This document shows, piece by piece, positions 44,403 to 53,055 of a stretch of DNA of 64,000 bases (within the stretch, counting starts at the first letter, position 1; each line of letters opens with the position of its first letter). Source of the stretch: Thiohalocapsa sp. PB-PSB1 (GTDB lineage: Bacteria > Pseudomonadota > Gammaproteobacteria > Chromatiales > Chromatiaceae). The DNA lies in NCBI GenBank assembly GCA_016745215.1, contig CP050890.1:6944001-7008000 (forward strand). The letters are read 5' to 3'. The position numbers and the translations under genes are program-made. Below the pieces are notes generated by a model. It was given only the letters and a program-made list of their open reading frames with translations. It had not been told where the DNA came from and made no database searches.

Positions 44403-46045
44403 AGCGCACCGTTCGTCTGGCTAGCCGCTTTGTTGGCCGCTGGATGGGTTGCCAGCAGGTGCTCGATCTCATCGGACCCTGCTGATCGGTGGCCATAGGC
44501 TACGCGCTGCCAGAGCCTGGTAAGTTGCCGCAGCCAGTCGAGCTGAACCGATGCCATGGTGCCGGCAACAACCGCAACACAATCCGCCTCGGTGGCGCTG
44601 TCCGGAATGTCGATGCCCTTGGCACGCATATGTGCAATTTGCGCGCGATACAGCAACGACAGCGCGCCGCGGGTATCGCCCGAGGCCAGTAGGGCATGCA
44701 CTGCGCTGGAGAGATCATCAGGCAACGGTTGCAGGATCGCGGACCCGTCCGAAACGCTAGCCACCTCGGCTTTTCGTTTAGTCATATTCGCGCGCAGACG
44801 AAGGTCCAATGCGCCCAGTCGCGGTAATAAGTGGTAAAGCAACAGCAGCAGTACGGCCAGCGCAGCGACCATCAAGATCCATTTCAAGCCATAGGCAAGA
44901 AAAGCCAACAGCTGGCCAAATAATTCGAACAGATCGTTTAGTACTCTGAGCAGACCTGTCGGTAAGTCGCTGGACAAGGTGTCAGCGGGCGTCCGATTGC
45001 CACCGATGTAATGCCAAACCTCTTTATCGCGGTAGGAACCGAAATCATCGTCGGCCAGCACCTGTTGGATCGCCGTTCGTGCCTGTTCGCGAGTTGCTGG
45101 CGATGCCTGCGCATTGACCTGTTCGGGCACGATGCCGGCAGCGAGCAATAACAGTGCCATCAGCATGCCCGACCACAGCGTGGGCAGCCATGCGCATGCC
45201 ATTTTTCCCGGGCCGGCAGCGCGCGATTTGATTGCTTGTGGTCTGCGCCGATTCCGAATACGCGATTGCCGAGCTGCAAGACTGCGCCGAAAGCGCAATT
45301 CCAGATCCCAGGCCTCGAGGTCGGTGCGGCGACCGAGATAGAGCGCGAAGCCAGCTGCCACGTAGAAGGGCGCGATCACCGACATCGCGATCAGCATGCA
45401 CAATGTGCCAATGAAATAGGGCGTCGACGTATCATCGAAAAACGCTGCTTCAATATCCAACCCAGGCAGATGGTCGGGGATCATGAAGGCGATCAGCAGT
45501 ACTGCGGACCAGGCAAGCAGGGTCTCCAGGTGAACACAAATGATGGTCAACCAGGCCGCGGTGTCTTTGCCGCCACCGAGCACCCGCAGCCGTTCTCGGC
45601 GAGGCTTTCTGGATAAACGCTCCAACAGCTCCACCGGCATTGCGAATGAGCGCCCCAGACCGAACCGCCGCCAAAGCAGCCGCGGCCAAATCCGGGAGGA
45701 AAAGGCGCGAGGAAATTGTCTTGCGGTCTCGCGCAGCGTTGCAGTGTCGCCGAACAGGGCGTGACTAAGCCAATAGAGCAGCAAAGACTCGTACAGCGGC
45801 TTTAGCCACCAGACGGCCAACAGCCACAGCGATGGACGATCGTACAGCATTAGCAGCGACAGGGCGGCTGCTGGCAGCGCCGTTATCCACCATAACAGCC
45901 AGAGGGTCGAGAACCAGTGCCTGGCCAACGCAAAGCCCAGATCGACGCTTTCCCATCCGCTGCGTGGACGCAATGTGGCGCTGAGGCGATCAATCTCCAC
46001 CAGGTTTTCCCCGGTCTTGTTGTGTTCCTTCACCTGGCCTGCCAT
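44399..46045 (-). CDS. DUF4129 multi-pass membrane protein
   Basis: 548 residues from ATG 46045. Five to six hydrophobic segments, including WFSTLWLLWWITALPAAALS, AWSAVLLIAFMIP, GTLCMLIAMSVIAPFYVAAG, PTLWSGMLMALLLLAAGIVP and WILMVAALAVLLLLLYHLL, then a cytosolic DUF4129 domain (GDTRGALSLLYRAQIAHM; SATEADCVAVV; WQRVAYGHR). The C-terminal domain of these proteins resembles transglutaminase-linked modules. The 5' end overlaps the SpoIIM-family gene by 56 bases, so translation is coupled. Confidence 0.83.
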   Translation of the reverse strand: MAGQVKEHNKTGENLVEIDRLSATLRPRSGWESVDLGFALARHWFSTLWLLWWITALPAAALSLLMLYDRPSLWLLAVWWLKPLYESLLLYWLSHALFGDTATLRETARQFPRAFSSRIWPRLLWRRFGLGRSFAMPVELLERLSRKPRRERLRVLGGGKDTAAWLTIICVHLETLLAWSAVLLIAFMIPDHLPGLDIEAAFFDDTSTPYFIGTLCMLIAMSVIAPFYVAAGFALYLGRRTDLEAWDLELRFRRSLAARQSRIRNRRRPQAIKSRAAGPGKMACAWLPTLWSGMLMALLLLAAGIVPEQVNAQASPATREQARTAIQQVLADDDFGSYRDKEVWHYIGGNRTPADTLSSDLPTGLLRVLNDLFELFGQLLAFLAYGLKWILMVAALAVLLLLLYHLLPRLGALDLRLRANMTKRKAEVASVSDGSAILQPLPDDLSSAVHALLASGDTRGALSLLYRAQIAHMRAKGIDIPDSATEADCVAVVAGTMASVQLDWLRQLTRLWQRVAYGHRSAGSDEIEHLLATHPAANKAASQTNGAL

Positions 46046-47066
46046 GCGGATTGTACGGTCCCCGGTACCGCGACCCCTGTCTCTGGTCGCGCCCGGCGAG
46101 CCCAAGATAAGCGGCCACCAGCAGCCAACCGGCAACACCGACGGCGTATTTAACCGTCTCCGGGACCATTGACCTGGAGGACCAGAAGGCTTCCACCATG
46201 GCTGCCATCAACAACATCAGCGCGGCGCCACCAATCAGCAGCACGCCCTCGCGGGCGTTCTCTCGCAGTGCCAAGACGCGGCTGCGCCGGCCGGGTGCAA
46301 GCAGCGCCTTGGCTAACAATAATCCGGCGGCGCCGGCAATGGCGATGGCAGTGAGTTCGAGACTGCTGTGCCCGCTGACAAAAGACCAAAACGGCGTACC
46401 ATAGCCGATCTGAGTCAGGTGTCCAGCCACGGCGCCGATGTACAGTCCGTTGCTGCCCAGCATAAACAGGCTGCCGATGCCAAAAGCGAGTCCCCAGGCG
46501 AAGGTGCGTAATGCGAGGCCGATGTTGTTATTCACATAGAAGCCGAACATCATCCAGTCCGTATGGGCCTGACGCTCGGCAGCACGCCCCAGCTTGGCGT
46601 TCGCCGGATCGTACATGGATTCCACCTCGGCAACCTGGCTCGATTCCAGCAGACTATGAATCAGCGCAGCGTCCTGCATGCAGGCCAGACCCATGGCAAG
46701 CATGGGTGCAAAAAACACTGCGCAGGAGAACCAGAACAGCCCGGCGTGACGCCGTAGGGCTTGGGGAAAGCCGACCAGCCCGAATTGCACCACCTGATGC
46801 CACCAGGCCGGACGTTCTCGATAGAGCTGGCGATAGCCGCGGCGCACCAGGCGATGGAGCTCGTCAATCAAACCCGGGCTGTAACCGCGGCTGCGCGCCA
46901 GCGCATAATGGCTGCTGATGCGGCGCAACAGTCGCGGCAGGCGTTGCACCTGTACATCGGGGTTAACCCTGGTAGCGGCCTGCCGGGGGTTCTCGAGCGC
47001 TGCCAGCAACTCGCTGAAGCGCTGCCAGGTCTGTTGGTTTTCCGACTCGAATTGCTGTTGTTTCAT
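45990..47066 (-). CDS. SpoIIM (stage II sporulation M) family membrane protein
   Basis: 358 residues from ATG 47066. An N-terminal helical part with LARSRGYSPGLIDELHRLVRRGYRQLY, then six hydrophobic segments; FYVNNNIGLALRTFAWGLAFG and FVSGHSSLELTAIAIAGAAGL are the conserved SpoIIM/DUF95 motifs. Non-sporulating bacteria carry it only in this type of operon, where its role is unknown. Both ends overlap neighbouring genes (RDD gene upstream by four bases, DUF4129 downstream by 56). Confidence 0.85.
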   Translation of the reverse strand: MKQQQFESENQQTWQRFSELLAALENPRQAATRVNPDVQVQRLPRLLRRISSHYALARSRGYSPGLIDELHRLVRRGYRQLYRERPAWWHQVVQFGLVGFPQALRRHAGLFWFSCAVFFAPMLAMGLACMQDAALIHSLLESSQVAEVESMYDPANAKLGRAAERQAHTDWMMFGFYVNNNIGLALRTFAWGLAFGIGSLFMLGSNGLYIGAVAGHLTQIGYGTPFWSFVSGHSSLELTAIAIAGAAGLLLAKALLAPGRRSRVLALRENAREGVLLIGGAALMLLMAAMVEAFWSSRSMVPETVKYAVGVAGWLLVAAYLGLAGRDQRQGSRYRGPYNPHGRPGEGTQQDRGKPGGD

Positions 47067-47818
47067 CGGCCTCGTGCAATCCAATTGGCAATGCCCAGCA
47101 CCTCGGAGACGGCAGCTTCGCCACGCGCTCCCTGTGCACCGACGATCAATTCGGCCAGCTCCGCGCAGCGCGCTCGCGACAGCCGCGTACTGCGCTCGGC
47201 GAGGTCAAGAATCGCTTGCTGTTGCTCGGTGTCCAGTCGCTCCACCGGCGCAAGCGGTTTGTGTTCGGGAATGTGACGGTTGGCGGTCGGTTTGTCCGCA
47301 TAGATCACGAGGGTGCCGGCGGCGAGGTCGCCGAGGCGGCGAAAGTCGCGATCCAGCAGCATGCTAACCAGCCCGGCTGCATACAGCATGGGCAAAAAAT
47401 CTACCGCTCGCAGCAAATTGCGGATCACCGAGGCCGATGGCCCGATGGGCGTGCCGTCGTCATGTACAACAACCAACCCCATCGCCTTCTTTCCTGGCGT
47501 GGCACCGCTGCGCAGTTCGAAGAATACCGGATAGAACCACTCCATTAGGAACAGAGCAAGCAGGTACAGGCCGACTCCAAATCCGGATAATGCCAGCATT
47601 GGGGTCAGCAACAGATACAACACCAGACGAATTCCCCAATCCATCGCCAGCGCCGCGGCGCGTGGGGCAGGCCCGGCTAACCGCAGTGCAAGGTCGACGC
47701 CCTCGGGTGTTTCGAACACCCGCAGGGTGTCGATCAAGGACTCGCCGTCAGCATCTGCCGGGGCGCCGAACCCAGTAATGCCGATGCCGGTCGAGTTACC
47801 GAGCCTGTTGCTTGCCAT
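47063..47818 (-). CDS. RDD family membrane protein
   Basis: 251 residues. The RDD signature pattern is present (LALRLAGPAPRAAALAMDWGI, R at the first position and D in the helix), followed by three transmembrane segments (LVLYLLLTPMLALSGFGVGLY region; YPVFFELRSGATPGKKAMGL, the conserved P-G-K-x-x-x-G-L; FLPMLYAAGLVSMLL). First gene of the six-gene operon RDD-SpoIIM-DUF4129-DUF4350-MoxR-DUF58, so the operon promoter should lie in 47819-48091. Confidence 0.88.
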   Translation of the reverse strand: MASNRLGNSTGIGITGFGAPADADGESLIDTLRVFETPEGVDLALRLAGPAPRAAALAMDWGIRLVLYLLLTPMLALSGFGVGLYLLALFLMEWFYPVFFELRSGATPGKKAMGLVVVHDDGTPIGPSASVIRNLLRAVDFLPMLYAAGLVSMLLDRDFRRLGDLAAGTLVIYADKPTANRHIPEHKPLAPVERLDTEQQQAILDLAERSTRLSRARCAELAELIVGAQGARGEAAVSEVLGIANWIARGR

Positions 47819-48091
47819 AGCTGCTATTGGGCGGCTGTGCAGGAAGAAATAAGCAACAGAGACCCAGCCGCGAAGAGGCGACCAAAGCGGTCGCTTTGGT
47901 CGTCAGGCTGCATTCGACCCTGTCGCGCATCCTCTAGCGTGGCAAAATCTGCCCTTGGTGGGCGGTAGGGATCGGTGTTTTCCATGATGCAGGCTCCCGT
48001 GGCTGTCGTATAGGCTGATGATCCAATTCCCTCGAATCATTCTGACCGAATCGATGCCCTGATGCAATATGGCCAAATTTGGCGTCGGCAC
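47819..48091. other. intergenic interval upstream of the RDD operon
   Basis: About 270 bases separating two minus-strand units. No credible gene, RNA or repeat noted; presumably it contains the RDD-operon promoter and the end of the DUF98 transcript. Confidence 0.4.
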
Positions 48092-48694
48092 TCAGCGCCG
48101 TGCCGCGGCATACAGCAGGAGCGGAAAGGTTTCGGTGATCAAAATCACCGGTTTGCCGGCAATGATGATGCGATAGGTACGGAATACGCCGTCGGACAGG
48201 GCGCCGTGATCGGCTGGTTCGATACCAACTTCCATGACCTCGCGATAACTCTCCAAACCGCTGTCGCGAATCAATGCGCCAATGCCGATCTCGCGGTCAA
48301 TCAGCCGTTGGCGAAAATGGGGCGGGATCAATTCGGTGCGGATGACCGAAAAGGCATGCGCATAGTGCTCGCCGCTGTCGGCTCCGCGCAGGCGTGCGCG
48401 GCGCACCATGATGGGATCGCCGGCGGCAATATCGATCCAGGCTATTGCGGCCTCGGCAACAATGAATTCCTGGCGCAGAGTGTCGACCACCACGGGCTCC
48501 CAGAAATAGGCCTCGAGGATTTTGGTCACGGTGCCATCGGTGACTAATAATGCGCGCAGGAAGGGCGGCAAGGTATCGATGGCGACCGGCTCACGATCGG
48601 CGCGCGCGATGGTGCCGTCGCGCACGAAGCCTTCGCAGCGGAACGGATTCGGGCCGTTATTGTCGCCTGCCTTAGCGTAATAGCGCTCTACCAC
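48092..48694 (-). CDS. chorismate-lyase-like (DUF98) protein
   Basis: 200 residues from GTG 48694 (no ATG available before an upstream stop). It carries LPPFLRALLVTDGTVTKILEAYF, MVRRARLRGADSGEHYAHA and RTYRIIIAGKPVILITETF, matching the chorismate pyruvate-lyase fold seen in DUF98/Ycf21 proteins, including the conserved R in the strand that holds the product carboxylate and the late E. The classical enzyme releases 4-hydroxybenzoate from chorismate for ubiquinone; DUF98 members are less well defined. It stands alone, not next to a ubiA. Confidence 0.7.
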   Translation of the reverse strand: MVERYYAKAGDNNGPNPFRCEGFVRDGTIARADREPVAIDTLPPFLRALLVTDGTVTKILEAYFWEPVVVDTLRQEFIVAEAAIAWIDIAAGDPIMVRRARLRGADSGEHYAHAFSVIRTELIPPHFRQRLIDREIGIGALIRDSGLESYREVMEVGIEPADHGALSDGVFRTYRIIIAGKPVILITETFPLLLYAAARR

Positions 48695-48828
48695 GGGTAG
48701 TTCGATCTCAATTGGAGCATCGTATTCGGCTCATGATGTGCATAAACTTTTTGTTGATGGATCGAAAGTCCGATAGCGGCGATTCTGTCCATATGCAGAG
48801 AGGTTCTTCACAGGGCTGTGCCTCTCAT

Positions 48829-49350
48829 TTACCTCACTTTCATGATAAAGAGTACGCGCGTGCTTGGCGGTAAATGATCGGCACGGTCTGATTTGATGTC
48901 CACTCGGTGGCGATGTTGGTCATCCGGTATTTGCCTCGATTGCAGCCGGCCGGTGGGCGTGTTGCGATTGCGTCGTACGGGTATATCGGTCTCGCCACGA
49001 ATGCGATGCTCGTGCTCCCAGCTCCCAAGTCGTTGCCCAGCGGCCGCGCTATCCGTGGTGCCGATCAGCAGCCGGTCACGCAGATTCGGTGTGCCGTTGG
49101 TTCCGTCGCAAATGGCCCAGCCTTGTTGTTTCAGCCAGACTCGTAATTCAGTCATATTGCGATAGTCTGCGCCCATCGCCGGCATGAATGCTATGATCGC
49201 TCCGATTGGCAGAGATGTGGCAAATGCATCGGTCGGCGTAACATCGCCATCAGATGATTCTGCGCTCGCGGCACCCACGAATGTGATCAATACCGCTGTA
49301 GCGATCAATCCAGCGCGCGGGCGTGCGGACTCGTTGGCGCAGGGCCTCAT
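48829..49350 (-). CDS. secreted phage-tail-collar-domain protein
   Basis: 173 residues from ATG 49350, giving a signal peptide (GLIATAVLITFVGAASA). The body reads PIGAIIAFMPAMG, WLKQQGWAICDGTNGTPNLRDRLLIGT and LGSWEHEHRI, the collar-domain pattern of phage tail fibres and microcystin-dependent proteins (short helix, G-W-x-x-C-D-G-x-x-G-T-P-N-L-x-D-R). There are no other phage genes nearby. A collar domain on a secreted protein suggests a surface adhesin or receptor-binding part taken from a phage. A longer frame upstream lacks a signal and is not preferred. Confidence 0.7.
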   Translation of the reverse strand: MRPCANESARPRAGLIATAVLITFVGAASAESSDGDVTPTDAFATSLPIGAIIAFMPAMGADYRNMTELRVWLKQQGWAICDGTNGTPNLRDRLLIGTTDSAAAGQRLGSWEHEHRIRGETDIPVRRNRNTPTGRLQSRQIPDDQHRHRVDIKSDRADHLPPSTRVLFIMKVR

Positions 49351-49782
49351 AATCGGATGCTCTATCACGGAATTTGGGCGATACTCAGGTACTAGGTCGT
49401 CGATGTCAATTAGGCTGGAATGTGTCAGCAATAAGTGGGCTCCAGTCGGCAAACAACATTTTGATCTTACGATGCTGGCCGTCGTGAAATCGGCGCCCAC
49501 GGTATAGAAATGTGAGTAAATTCTCCACTCAGCTAATCTTCTGACGGCTTGGTGTATCAAAAAAGAGACCAGCTCTGTCGCAGAGAAGCCGACGCCTCAC
49601 CTTGAAATTCAGCGAAAATCCCGCTACAACTGGGCCATATGGATGTTAAGATTGGATCGGCGTTGTTGGAACACGACGCTGTCAGATTCTGCTAACATTC
49701 ATATTGAAGACTTAGGAAAAACCCTTAGTCTGTGCTATAACCTCTCTGCCGATCGGCAAACCTCAAAAACGGAGAAACTACG
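49351..49782. other. intergenic, lpp promoter region
   Basis: 432 bases between divergent genes. TATAAC at 49736-49741 is a plausible -10 for lpp, about 42 bases before its ATG; no matching -35 at 17 bases. AACGGAGAAACTACG before the lpp ATG supplies the ribosome site (GGAG). Nothing else seen. Confidence 0.45.
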
Positions 49783-49977
49783 ATGATGAAAGCCAAGCTC
49801 GCCGCCCTGTCCATTGCTGCCCTGCTGAGCGCCTCCATGCTCGGTGGCTGTGCCACCGATCAGGAAGCTCGTGACATGGCACAAGCCGCAATGGATGCCG
49901 CCAACGCAGCCCAATCCTGCTGCGAGGCCAATGAGGAGCGCATCAACCGCATGTATCAGAAGATCATGGTCAAGTGA
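49783..49977 (+). CDS. lpp: murein lipoprotein (Lpp/OprI-like)
   Basis: 64 residues. Signal peptide with lipobox MLGGC (acylated Cys 23), then a short heptad repeat rich in Ala, Asp and Glu (DMAQAAMDAANAAQ) that forms the trimeric coiled coil, and a C-terminal Lys, the residue L,D-transpeptidases link to peptidoglycan. Two extra Cys (SCCEANEE, residues 46-47) are unusual. It would anchor the outer membrane to the cell wall. The L,D-transpeptidase gene is convergent and overlaps its 3' end by 22 bases, an apt partner. A strong hairpin follows. Confidence 0.85.
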   Translation: MMKAKLAALSIAALLSASMLGGCATDQEARDMAQAAMDAANAAQSCCEANEERINRMYQKIMVK

Positions 49978-50921
49978 TGCCAGCTTCCTGAGCCTTGCCG
50001 GCCTCCCACCAAGCGTGGCAGGCCGGCATTCTCTGTCAGCGCTTTTCTGACTTGATTCCAGTCCACGACTACACCCTTGGCATTGGCAATGGAGGCTGGA
50101 ATAACTTCCTGCGCTGATTTGTTCCGAGCCGCTTCGCCCTGCGCGCTCACCTCGAGATATAGCTGATCTCCCAGCCAGCCCAACTTATACGGCTGATCAA
50201 CGATCTTCACCGGCGTACCGGTTTCCACCTCGCTAAACAAATGCTCGATATCTTCGGGGTACATCCGAGTACAGCCATGGCTGACTTGCATGCCCACACC
50301 CCAGGGCTTATTGGTACCATGAATCAAGTAGCTCGGATTGCTCAGCCGCAATGCGAACAATCCCAGCGGATTGTCCGGGCCGGCAGGCACCACTGCGGGC
50401 AGAATGTCGCCCTTGGCTGCATGCTCGCGACGGATTGACGCTGGCGGCGTCCAGGTCGGGTCCTTGATTTTTTCGATAATGCGATAATTGCCGATCGGTG
50501 TTTCCCAGCCCTCGCGTCCGGTGCCCGCCGAGAAGGTTTCGATCTCGGTCGGCGTATGATAGTAATACATCCGCTTTTCGGCCAAATTCAGCACGATGCC
50601 GTTGCGCGGAGCATTCGGCAGTATGTGCTGCGCGGGCACCAGCACATCCGTACCGCTGCCCGGCACCCACATATCGACGTTCGGATTCGCTTGCTCCATC
50701 TCGTCGTAACCGAAGCCATGATGGCGCCCGATATCGAGTAAGGTATGTTCCTCATCGGCTTTTACATAGAAGGGCACTCCGATGACACTGTCGTTGCTGC
50801 TGCGCAGCCGATAGACATCGGCGTTTGTGGCCGTTGCTACTAAGCTATTCAGGGCGAGCACGACGATTATCGATGTCATGCGCATGTCTGTCCGATGCAA
50901 GCCCAGCGCTGTCGTATTCAT
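49956..50921 (-). CDS. L,D-transpeptidase (ErfK/YbiS/YkuD family)
   Basis: 321 residues. Signal peptide-like start (MTSIIVVLALNSLVATATNA), LysM-like domain (HTLLDIGRHHGFGYDEMEQANPNV, split by length), then the YkuD domain with the catalytic set HGTNKPWGVG (His 201) and VSHGCTRM (Cys 217, Arg 219). The family links Lpp to peptidoglycan or makes 3-3 crosslinks; with lpp directly opposite, the first is likely. The C-terminus contains the lpp terminator sequence, so the last 25 residues (GLPRLVGGRQGSGS) may be non-essential. CGGAG precedes ATG 50921 by 12 bases. Confidence 0.88.
   Translation of the reverse strand: MNTTALGLHRTDMRMTSIIVVLALNSLVATATNADVYRLRSSNDSVIGVPFYVKADEEHTLLDIGRHHGFGYDEMEQANPNVDMWVPGSGTDVLVPAQHILPNAPRNGIVLNLAEKRMYYYHTPTEIETFSAGTGREGWETPIGNYRIIEKIKDPTWTPPASIRREHAAKGDILPAVVPAGPDNPLGLFALRLSNPSYLIHGTNKPWGVGMQVSHGCTRMYPEDIEHLFSEVETGTPVKIVDQPYKLGWLGDQLYLEVSAQGEAARNKSAQEVIPASIANAKGVVVDWNQVRKALTENAGLPRLVGGRQGSGSWHHLTMIF
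49995..50026 (+). terminator. probable rho-independent terminator of lpp
   Basis: A perfect inverted repeat GCCGGCCT / AGGCCGGC with loop CCCACCAAGCGTGGC (itself partly paired), 18 bases after the lpp stop, followed by ATTCTCT and a T-rich stretch. It lies inside the coding region of the convergent L,D-transpeptidase gene. Confidence 0.6.
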
Positions 50922-50952
50922 ATTTGTTCAGTCTCCGTAGGTTGTCGATTCG

Positions 50953-53043
50953 ATGAGTCAACACAAACAGGTTGCGTCCGCACATGCCTATGCCAAGCTC
51001 GCGCTCGTACGCAACATCGGCGTCGCTGCCCATGTCGATGCGGGCAAGACGACGCTGACCGAGCGTATCCTGTTCTACACCGGCGCCTCGCACAAGATCG
51101 GCGAGGTGCACGATGGTGCCGCTCATATGGATTGGATGGCCGAAGAACAGCAGCACGGCATTACGATTACCGCTGCCGTCACCCGCGCTCCTTGGCGAGA
51201 TCACCTGTTGCAGGTTGTCGACACACCAGGTCATGTGGATTTTACCATTGAGGTGGAACGCTCAATGCGCGTGCTGGACGGGGTCATTTTGGTGCTCGAT
51301 GGTGTACGCGGAGTTGAACCTCAAACCGAAACCGTATGGCGCCAGCGCTGCCGGTTCGGCCTCCCGGTGCTGTTTTTCATCAATAAGATGGACCGGCCCG
51401 GCGCCGATTTTGTTCGCACGATGTCAACGATTCGCGACAAATTTGGGGTGCAACCGGTGGCGGTCACGGTTCCTGTGATGCAAGCGGCGGAAGATCGGCA
51501 CGGGGTGGTCGATCTGGTGCACAAGAGCTTATTGCATTTCAACGGTGAACAGGGCGAACAGGTGTCAGTTCAACCCTGTCCATCGGCGCTCTGGGAGTCG
51601 ATGACGGAATTGCGCGAAAGCCTGCTGCTGGCGGCGGCAGAGGTGGATGAATCCCTGGCCGAACGGGTTCTCGGCGGCGAACAACCGGATGCAGCGGAGT
51701 TGATCGCGGCCCTGCGCAAAGGGACGCTGGCTGGCAGTTTGTTTCCCTGTTTCGGCGGCAGCGCATTGCACAACCTCGGGGTGCAGCCGATCATGGACGC
51801 TGCGGTCGACCTACTGCCGACACCGCTGGATCGTCCGCCGGCGCTAGCTAACCGGCCCGATGGCAGCAGCGAGGAAATCGTGCTTGGTCAACATGGGCCG
51901 CTGGTGGCCCTGGTCTTCAAGGTGCAGCTTTGGGATGGACGTCGACACTGTTTTACCCGCGTCTATCGCAACCGACTGAAGCCTGGCGACAAGGTCTCTT
52001 TTATCACCAGCGACGGCCGCACCCTAACAGAGCAGGTCGCCCGCATTTTCGATACCGATGCCGGGCGCAAGACCCGCCTAGAGCAGGCCGAGCCAGGCCA
52101 AATCGTATTGCTCGCGGGTTTGCGCTATGCCTCCACCGGCGACACCCTGTGCGCCCCGGACCACCTGTTGATATTGGAGCGCATCGACCTGCGCAAGCCC
52201 GTGCTGAGTCTGGCGATCGAACCGGCTGCCGGCACCGACGAGGACAAACTGCTCGAAGCGCTGGATAAATTGCAGCAGGAAGATCCGACCTTGCTGGTGA
52301 CAGAAGATCCCGAGACCGGGCAGCGCCTGCTCAAGGGCATGGGGGAATTGCATTTGCAAATCATACTGGAGCGCCTGCAGCGCGAGTTCCACCAACAGGT
52401 CCGCAGCGGCCGACCAGCCGTTGCCGTGCGCGAGACCATTCAGGACGGCGCAACTGCCGAGATGTTCTATACCCACCCGGCAAGTCCGGATGGCAAGCAA
52501 GCGGAGGCTACTGCATGGGTGCAACTGGAAGTGACGCCTAGACCTCGCGGCAGCGGCAACTTGCAAACATGCGAGCCCGCGGTGCGCCCGGACGGGGCTG
52601 AGCTGACCGAAGAGCAACTAGCCGCATTACGTGCGGGGGTGCAGATGGGGCTCGCGTCAGGACCCATGCATGGTGCCCCGGTGGAGGACGTTGCCATCCA
52701 GATCAGGGTGGTGGAATTGTTCGGCGCCGCCAGCACCATCGAGGCTCTCAGCGCCGCCACCGCGCGCTGCGTCGGCAAGGCCCTGATGGCTGCTCAGCCG
52801 GCGGCATTGCGACCGGTGATGCTGGTCGAGGTGATCGTGCCAGAGGACAATCTGGGCAGCGTCCTCGGCGACCTGCAGCAACGCCGTGCGCTGATCCAGG
52901 CCACCGATATTCGGGATCGGATTGCCAACATCAGCTGCACGGCGGCACTCGAGGCCCTGCTTGGCTATACCACCGACCTGCGCAGCCTGACGCAGGGCCG
53001 CGGCCAGTTCAGCATGCAGTTCGAGCGGTTCGATCTGACCTGA
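50953..53043 (+). CDS. elongation factor G paralogue
   Basis: 696 residues. All GTPase motifs are present: G1 AHVDAGKTT (residues 26-34), G2 HGITITAAVT, G3 DTPGHVDF (about 90), G4 NKMD (about 143). Domains II-V follow (LVALVFKVQLWDGRRHCF; PVLSLAIEPAAGTDEDKLLEAL; LVEVIVPEDNLGSVLGDLQQRRA), as in EF-G. Sequence is divergent from canonical FusA (shortened loops, many Ala/Gln), so this is a second, EF-G2-like copy, perhaps acting under stress or in ribosome recycling. The canonical gene would sit in the str operon elsewhere. It is transcribed divergently from the L,D-transpeptidase gene with only 31 bases between. Confidence 0.85.
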   Translation: MSQHKQVASAHAYAKLALVRNIGVAAHVDAGKTTLTERILFYTGASHKIGEVHDGAAHMDWMAEEQQHGITITAAVTRAPWRDHLLQVVDTPGHVDFTIEVERSMRVLDGVILVLDGVRGVEPQTETVWRQRCRFGLPVLFFINKMDRPGADFVRTMSTIRDKFGVQPVAVTVPVMQAAEDRHGVVDLVHKSLLHFNGEQGEQVSVQPCPSALWESMTELRESLLLAAAEVDESLAERVLGGEQPDAAELIAALRKGTLAGSLFPCFGGSALHNLGVQPIMDAAVDLLPTPLDRPPALANRPDGSSEEIVLGQHGPLVALVFKVQLWDGRRHCFTRVYRNRLKPGDKVSFITSDGRTLTEQVARIFDTDAGRKTRLEQAEPGQIVLLAGLRYASTGDTLCAPDHLLILERIDLRKPVLSLAIEPAAGTDEDKLLEALDKLQQEDPTLLVTEDPETGQRLLKGMGELHLQIILERLQREFHQQVRSGRPAVAVRETIQDGATAEMFYTHPASPDGKQAEATAWVQLEVTPRPRGSGNLQTCEPAVRPDGAELTEEQLAALRAGVQMGLASGPMHGAPVEDVAIQIRVVELFGAASTIEALSAATARCVGKALMAAQPAALRPVMLVEVIVPEDNLGSVLGDLQQRRALIQATDIRDRIANISCTAALEALLGYTTDLRSLTQGRGQFSMQFERFDLT

Positions 53044-53055
53044 ATACAGCCTCAG

